A program made the position numbers and the translations under genes. This document shows, in pieces, positions 1 to 6,096 of a stretch of 6,096 nt of DNA. This stretch comes from JASFUX01 sp050050115. GTDB taxonomy: Bacteria; Pseudomonadota; Alphaproteobacteria; Caulobacterales; Maricaulaceae. The notes under the pieces are model-generated. The model had not been told where the DNA came from. It was given only the letters and a program-made list of their open reading frames with translations, and did no database searches. Position 1 is the first letter of the stretch, and each line of letters begins with the position of its first letter. The DNA is taken from assembly GCA_050050115.1 (NCBI GenBank), contig JASFUX010000213.1, positions 1 to 6,096 on the forward strand. The letters run 5' to 3'.

Positions 1-1850
1 CGCGAATTCTCGAAGCCCGCCCCGCCGTAGTTGGGGTTGTCAGCGCCATTGATGACGCTGGTGGGGAAGGCGCTCGAGAACGGGTTGAAGAACTCGCACC
101 CTTGGGTCCCTGGCGCGACGTCACTTTGAATGCCGTTTGTCGCGTTGAACGCGCCCGCAGACGACTGGTCTGTCGGGACGAGGTCTTGGGCCTGACAGCC
201 CGGGCCGCCGTACCCGTGCAGAGCATCGTTGAACCTCGACGCGATGATCCGCGGCGCCGAAGTCGTTTGCAGATACTGGTTGTACTGAGCGTTGTAGTTG
301 TAGTTGACCCCGTTCAGGAACCGGCCGAGGAAGCCTGAAGAGTCAAACGTGCCCCTCGCGCCAACGTTCATGAGGAAGCGTTCGCGCTGAGTCACCGCTC
401 GCCGCAAGCCGCCGCCGTACAGAGGATGGCCGCTAAACAGGAAGGGCGTGTACTCGTCGGTCGTGAAGACGCCCCCGCCATCGTAGACGACTTGACCAGT
501 CCGGGTCGCGAAGTCGTCTATGAACGGGTTGCGGGTCCTCCCGGCGATGGCGGAGCCGTCCGCATCATAGTAGGCGACTTCGGTCGGGACGAAGTACCGG
601 CAACCAATCGGATCACCGACGGGGATCACGAACGGGCCAAACATGATCGTGCCCTGACCGCACTCCAGCCATGGATCGCCGTCCAGGTTCGACTCGCTGA
701 CCGCCCGGTTGGTCGGGCTGCCCGAGCCTTCGCTCAAAGAGGTTGTCTGCGACTTGCTGTAAAGCGCGTCGAAGTGAAGCTCTAACGTCGGCGATATCTG
801 CGAATTCCATTCGCCATATGCTTGGTCTCTGACCAGTTCGCTGACGAGGTCGTTCACAGCAGCCTCGGGATAGGCGCAGATTTCCTGCAGATCTTCGCCC
901 GCAAGGAAGGGTTCATCCGCGACCAGAAAACCGCCCAGCGTCGCGCAGTCCGCACTCGGATTGAGCGTGTCCAGCACGCGACCGCTGTTGAGGTTCACGG
1001 CGTCGGCGAGGGTCGTGTAATCTTGAACCGCAAAGGGGAACGACGACGCTCTTTCGGACATCACCCGGAACAAGCCCGGGTTGGACCCGATAGTGAAGTT
1101 CCAGCCTTCCGGATTGACGGCGAACGGCAGCGACGAAAAATCCCTCTCCGTCGCCAGCATCGAGTCTTCTTCTTCGTGGGTCAGCGAGAGCACGAGGTTG
1201 CCGCCGTCGCCCACCCAGCCGGTCCGGAAGTCGATCTTATAGGCGCCGTTCGAGCCGTCGTAGAACGTCCGCTCAAAGTCGATCTCAGGCGCGTCGATGT
1301 CGCGCCGCGTCACCAAGTTGAACGCACCGGCCACGGCGCCTGCGCCGTATTGGGTCGTCGCGCCGCCGCGGAGCACTTGGACTTGCCCGAGCAACCCGGT
1401 GGGAACGGTGTTGATGTCGGCGCCGGCGCCGCCGTTGGTCGAGGACAGTCGCCGACCGTTGACGAGGGTCAGCGTCGCGTTGGGTCCAAGACCGCGCAAG
1501 TTCACCCGATTGAAGCCCGAGCCGACGGCGCCGAGATCGGGGTTCGCCTCGCCGAGGTCGCCGGTGCTCTGGTTCACCGTCAGATTGCGCAGGAACTCAT
1601 TCATGCTGGGCGCGCCCTGCTCGATGAGATCCTGACTGGTGAAGACCTCGACGGCCTTGGGCGCGTCCTCAAGGGCCGTCGGAATCAGCGAGCCGACGAC
1701 GGTGATGACGTCTTCTTCCTGATCGTCGTCAGCTTGGTTTTGTTGGATTTGCTCGACTTCATCTTCGGCGGCCAGCGCAGCTTCCCATGAAAACAGCGCG
1801 CAGCCGATCGCGAGCGCAGACGCGCACGCGCGCAAATGCCGGACCTTCAT
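1..1850 (-). CDS. TonB-dependent outer-membrane receptor, N-terminal 616 codons (3' end outside window)
   Basis: The frame is open from an ATG at 1850 to the left edge. Receptors of this family import large substrates such as siderophores, cobalamin or glycans across the outer membrane, using energy from TonB-ExbBD. Residues 1-27 form a signal peptide: basic start, hydrophobic core, and an ALA site before AEDE. An acidic, glutamine-rich stretch (about 29-47) precedes the TonB box DVITVVGS at 47-54. The plug spans about 58-183, with the hallmarks VNLRGLGPNATLTLVNGRR (116-134), VQVLRGG (157-163) and a YGAGAVAGAFNLVTRR end (168-183). The remainder is the start of the beta-barrel, rich in Tyr, Phe, Asn and Gly. 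Six cysteines in the visible barrel part may pair in extracellular loops. The ATG at 1850 was preferred to the in-frame ATG at 1859 because GGAGG lies 9 bases before 1850 but directly abuts 1859. The family is clear. The substrate is unknown, and no iron or sugar genes are visible nearby to indicate it. Confidence 0.93.
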   Translation of the reverse strand, partial: MKVRHLRACASALAIGCALFSWEAALAAEDEVEQIQQNQADDDQEEDVITVVGSLIPTALEDAPKAVEVFTSQDLIEQGAPSMNEFLRNLTVNQSTGDLGEANPDLGAVGSGFNRVNLRGLGPNATLTLVNGRRLSSTNGGAGADINTVPTGLLGQVQVLRGGATTQYGAGAVAGAFNLVTRRDIDAPEIDFERTFYDGSNGAYKIDFRTGWVGDGGNLVLSLTHEEEDSMLATERDFSSLPFAVNPEGWNFTIGSNPGLFRVMSERASSFPFAVQDYTTLADAVNLNSGRVLDTLNPSADCATLGGFLVADEPFLAGEDLQEICAYPEAAVNDLVSELVRDQAYGEWNSQISPTLELHFDALYSKSQTTSLSEGSGSPTNRAVSESNLDGDPWLECGQGTIMFGPFVIPVGDPIGCRYFVPTEVAYYDADGSAIAGRTRNPFIDDFATRTGQVVYDGGGVFTTDEYTPFLFSGHPLYGGGLRRAVTQRERFLMNVGARGTFDSSGFLGRFLNGVNYNYNAQYNQYLQTTSAPRIIASRFNDALHGYGGPGCQAQDLVPTDQSSAGAFNATNGIQSDVAPGTQGCEFFNPFSSAFPTSVINGADNPNYGGAGFENS

Positions 1851-1859
1851 TTCAGGCAT

Positions 1860-1868
1860 CCTCCCCTC
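1860..1868 (-). promoter_or_regulatory. Ribosome binding site of the TonB-dependent receptor
   Basis: On the minus strand the sequence GAGGGGAGG ends at 1860. It lies 9 bases before the ATG at 1850 and 0 bases before the in-frame ATG at 1859. This spacing decides for the start at 1850, which also gives the cleaner signal peptide. Confidence 0.7.
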
Positions 1869-1924
1869 TGATTGTCGGTCGAAGCGCGCGACATCTAGCG
1901 GCCGAGCTGCTTCGCCTCACGCGA

Positions 1925-1954
1925 ACTATCGATGGAGGAGTTGCGACCGGTCAA
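1925..1954 (-). promoter_or_regulatory. Possible sigma-70 type promoter of the TonB-dependent receptor
   Basis: On the minus strand, CTTGACC gives a -35 element TTGACC (1949-1954), followed by 18 bases and GATAGT (1925-1930) as the -10. The -35 fits the consensus well and the -10 has two mismatches. The predicted RNA would have a leader of roughly 65-70 bases before the ATG at 1850. The palindrome GACCGGTC (1945-1952) overlaps the -35 and could be an operator, though eight bases is short. The position in the gap between two minus-strand genes supports separate transcription of the receptor. Confidence 0.42.
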
Positions 1955-2055
1955 GCACGAATTCTGTCCAAAATGCGTCCGCAGCGCGTCGGCAATGTGA
2001 AGTCGCAAGAATGTCACGGGCGGCCCGACCAGGTTGCGCAGCGCGCCGTCCGTGC

Positions 2056-2619
2056 TCAGAACAGTTCTTCGCGCTTGCTGTAAGACGCTGAACCGACAAG
2101 AACAAATTCGTCTTCGCCCGCGCGGCTCTCGAATGAAGTGGACGACCAGACGCCGTTTTCGAACGCGTATTCGTTGCGATGATCGACCGCCGCGCCGTCG
2201 GCCCCGGCCAACGTGAATAATTCTACATGTGACCAGCCGCCAGCGGCATTCGGTCCTTCGACGTCTTCAAAGCGCACTTCCGCCTCGGCGATCAGCGCGT
2301 CGCCGCGCCAGGCGCGCACGTGGTGCACGCCCTCGCCCAGGTGATCGTAGGCGACCCGCTGTCCCGCGCGCTCATAGGAGAAATCGGCCGGATCGTCGCC
2401 GGAGACCGTCAGCGCGATGACGTCCTCATAGATGTTGGCCGCGCCGGTCTCCGGGTCGAGCCGCACCACCTGCCCCTCCCAGACGCCTTCGAGGCTGGCG
2501 TTGATCGCGATCAGCTGGGCGCGGACGTCGTCGTCCTGGCCGAGCGCGGGCGCGGCCGTCCCAAGTGCGGCCAAAACCAAGGCCGGCGCGAAAGTGCGAG
2601 CGAGGGCGCGGGGCGTCAT
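2056..2619 (-). CDS. Exported protein of unknown function, 187 aa
   Basis: I do not recognise the family. An ATG at 2619 is preceded by GGAGA with good spacing (minus strand CTGGAGACCGC before the ATG). Residues 1-27 form a signal peptide: Arg at 4 and 8, an Ala/Leu core at about 10-20, and an ALG site before QDDD. There is no lipobox cysteine, so a soluble periplasmic or secreted protein is likely. The mature part of about 160 residues is acidic and alternates short hydrophobic and polar stretches, as in a beta-rich fold. An LEGVWEGQVV segment (about 43-52) begins it, which recalls the GxW start of lipocalin-like proteins, but that is only a resemblance. It carries no visible catalytic motif and no cysteine. 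The gene is divergent from uvrB and lies 205 bases upstream of the receptor on the same strand. Codon use matches the GC-rich neighbours, so it looks native. Confidence 0.8.
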   Translation of the reverse strand: MTPRALARTFAPALVLAALGTAAPALGQDDDVRAQLIAINASLEGVWEGQVVRLDPETGAANIYEDVIALTVSGDDPADFSYERAGQRVAYDHLGEGVHHVRAWRGDALIAEAEVRFEDVEGPNAAGGWSHVELFTLAGADGAAVDHRNEYAFENGVWSSTSFESRAGEDEFVLVGSASYSKREELF

Positions 2620-2643
2620 GCGGTCTCCAGTTCAGCCGCCGTG

Positions 2644-2670
2644 TCTATATGTGGCCCTCTATATGTAGCC
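2644..2670. repeat. Tandem 13-base direct repeat in the divergent intergenic region
   Basis: TCTATATGTGGCC (2644-2656) and TCTATATGTAGCC (2658-2670) are direct repeats with one mismatch, one base apart, so the period is 14. They are an AT-rich patch in a GC-rich region, 25 bases upstream of the start of the exported-protein gene. On the minus strand they read ACATATAGA twice and could supply a -10 element for that gene. A paired protein-binding site is another possibility. No convincing -35 was found. Confidence 0.55.
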
Positions 2671-2763
2671 GCCGGCGTGGCGGATTTCAGGCGCGCGGGC
2701 GAAAACGCCGCAGCCCGCCAGCCTCCTGCCAAGCCTTGTCAGGAGCGCCCCCGACTCTCGCCG

Positions 2764-2778
2764 GAACAGACTGGAAAC
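2764..2778 (+). promoter_or_regulatory. Possible LexA (SOS) box upstream of uvrB
   Basis: GAAC, seven bases, AAAC at 2764-2778 differs by one base from the alphaproteobacterial LexA site GAAC-N7-GAAC (the same as GTTC-N7-GTTC read on the other strand). It ends 28 bases before the uvrB ATG, which is where an SOS operator would be expected. UvrB is SOS-controlled in E. coli, but control of uvrB varies among alphaproteobacteria. A TTGTCA at 2736-2741 could be a -35, though no good -10 follows at normal spacing. The assignment is suggestive only, because an eight-base consensus with one mismatch can occur by chance. Confidence 0.3.
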
Positions 2779-2806
2779 ACCACCCGCCGCGCCCCATAGT
2801 GAGGCC

Positions 2807-5063
<2,257 letters not shown>

Positions 5064-5080
<17 letters not shown>

Positions 5081-5098
5081 CCCACGTCAATCCCAATT
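5064..5098 (+). terminator. Possible hairpin terminator over the uvrB stop codon
   Basis: AGTTGGGGTTG (5064-5074) can pair with CAATCCCAATT (5088-5098) in an 11-base-pair stem with two G-U pairs. The 13-base loop can itself form a small GTG/CAC stem. It straddles the uvrB stop at 5078-5080. No T-run follows, so intrinsic termination is uncertain. On the opposite strand the two G-U pairs become A-C mismatches, so it would act mainly on uvrB RNA. Confidence 0.3.
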
Positions 5099-5136
5099 AG
5101 AGAACTCAGGCACCGGCAGAATCCGCCAACCGTATC

Positions 5137-6096
5137 TCATTCTTCAAAACCGAATACCTCACCCATAGCCGCTGTGCGTCGCTCCAATCGCGATACCAAC
5201 TCGCCACGCTTCTGTTCGAGAAACAATACACCTTCATCCAACCACTTCGTTATCTCTGCCTCCTGCACGAATGAAAGAACCTCATCCTCATCAAAAACCG
5301 TGGAAGAAATGGCGTAATCATCACATCCGAATATCACAACACCAGATTCACCTTCTTCTCCATCCTCTCGCAAAGTGTCCAGAGACAACCCATTTTCGCC
5401 GAATTTCTCGCTTAACTTTTTCGGCACGAGCGTTCCAATATTAGTTGACCGGAAAATACTTCGCGCATCATAATTGAATATACTCTGAAGGCCGAAATAC
5501 CGACTCGCATTTCGCGTCCAACCTACTGTAATTCCACCTCCCAACTCGCCGCTGATATGCCTGATAAAGTAACTGGCGTATTCCAATTCTCCTTTAGCTC
5601 TGTAAGTGTTTATTTCTTTCAGTCTTTTTTCCATCTCCACCAGAGTCCACTCACGATCAACCTTATCTGTCATCATATCTCGGAGCATGGATATAACTCT
5701 GTCGAAATTTCCTCTCTCCGCTATTTGATCAATAGCCGATCTCAAATCTATCTCTGTGGCTTTGGTCAGATATAGTGCGGTAAAATATTCCTGAAAGGAT
5801 CTATGAACAAAGGAATATTTATAGCCGTCTCTCTGAATTAGACAAACGGATTCGACGAGATCATTCAAAAAATCCTCAGGCGCGGCGTCAATCTCTTCAG
5901 CGATTAATGATTTTGATATAAAATCTGTTATTTCATCTCTCGTAAAAATGATTTGCTGTCTAGAATAGGTTCTTGCGCAAAAATTTGCAAAAACATCTTT
6001 GAATCTATCTATCGTAATTTCGGTGTGATGTTTTCTAATAAATACGCCCTTATACGAATCATGTTTTAGGAATAGGGTGTAAAATGCCTGACTATA
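5137..6096 (-). CDS. NACHT-type (STAND/NLR-like) NTPase, C-terminal 319 residues (5' end outside window)
   Basis: The frame is open from the right edge to TGA at 5137-5139. Residue numbers here count from the edge. FVHRSFQEYFTALYL at 96-110 (5767-5811) is the helical-domain signature that follows the NTPase core in bacterial NACHT proteins. The preceding LFLKHDSYKG (8-17), a Phe-rich VFANFCARTY segment (35-44) and DFLNDLVESVCLI (75-87) fit the same region. A charged helical stretch follows (about 115-175), then a roughly 140-residue C-terminal domain of unclear type that would be the sensor or a short accessory domain. Walker A and B and any N-terminal effector lie beyond the edge. Bacterial NACHT proteins related to animal NLRs act in anti-phage defence, and that role is inferred here. 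A TTG at 5868 could be mistaken for a start, but the protein clearly continues upstream. Composition is about 32-35% GC near the edge, and AGA is the main arginine codon there, unlike uvrB. This points to horizontal transfer. Confidence 0.85.
   Translation of the reverse strand, partial: YSQAFYTLFLKHDSYKGVFIRKHHTEITIDRFKDVFANFCARTYSRQQIIFTRDEITDFISKSLIAEEIDAAPEDFLNDLVESVCLIQRDGYKYSFVHRSFQEYFTALYLTKATEIDLRSAIDQIAERGNFDRVISMLRDMMTDKVDREWTLVEMEKRLKEINTYRAKGELEYASYFIRHISGELGGGITVGWTRNASRYFGLQSIFNYDARSIFRSTNIGTLVPKKLSEKFGENGLSLDTLREDGEEGESGVVIFGCDDYAISSTVFDEDEVLSFVQEAEITKWLDEGVLFLEQKRGELVSRLERRTAAMGEVFGFEE

Noticed and set aside
822..1790. Long open frame on the plus strand (322 codons)
   Set aside because: It is antisense to the TonB-dependent receptor, whose frame shows a signal peptide, TonB box and plug motifs. 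The plus-strand product is rich in Arg, Val and Gly with no recognisable domain.
1981..2045. Two copies of GCAGCGCG (1981-1988 and 2038-2045) as a repeat or terminator element
   Set aside because: Eight GC-rich bases recur easily by chance in such DNA. They form no strong hairpin and no T-run follows on either strand.
1851..2055. Small gene or RNA between the receptor and the exported-protein gene
   Set aside because: Only the promoter-like elements and ribosome site listed were found. No frame has both a start signal and a plausible product.
5557..5775. Small plus-strand open frame of 72 codons in the NACHT gene
   Set aside because: It is antisense to coding sequence with the HRSFQEYF signature. 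The Phe/Ser-rich product has no ribosome site or motif that I can support.
5137..5868. A separate 243-residue protein starting at TTG 5868
   Set aside because: The same frame continues open to the window edge, and the upstream residues belong to the NACHT family pattern, so this is an internal codon.

Overview
This is a chromosomal window from a GC-rich Gram-negative bacterium. I infer an alphaproteobacterium, possibly Caulobacterales, Hyphomonadaceae or a relative. The reasons are the GC-rich codon use, a UvrB with the long N- and C-terminal extensions I associate with that class, a large TonB-dependent receptor, and a possible GAAC-N7-GAAC type LexA site. The genus cannot be read from the sequence.

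Layout. Positions 1-1850 (minus strand) hold the N-terminal 616 codons of a TonB-dependent outer-membrane receptor: signal peptide, TonB box, complete plug, and the first part of the barrel. The gene runs off the left edge. Positions 1851-2055 are intergenic, with a good Shine-Dalgarno sequence and a plausible promoter for the receptor. Positions 2056-2619 (minus) encode a small exported protein of unknown function. Positions 2620-2806 are a divergent intergenic region with a tandem 13-base repeat and a near-match to the alphaproteobacterial LexA box. Positions 2807-5080 (plus) are a complete, intact uvrB. A 56-base convergent gap follows. Positions 5137-6096 (minus) are the C-terminal 319 residues of a NACHT-type (STAND/NLR-like) NTPase, whose N-terminus and NTPase core lie beyond the right edge.

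The four genes do not form one pathway. The receptor and the exported protein are envelope genes, and uvrB is housekeeping DNA repair. The NACHT gene stands apart. Its composition falls to about 32-47% GC over most of its length against about 68% in a sampled uvrB stretch, and AGA is its main arginine codon in the upstream part. This suggests an acquired, probably defence-related gene sitting directly behind uvrB. It is the most interesting item here, and the key evidence (effector and NTPase domains, partner genes) is outside the window. I saw no tRNA, rRNA, CRISPR array or insertion sequence.
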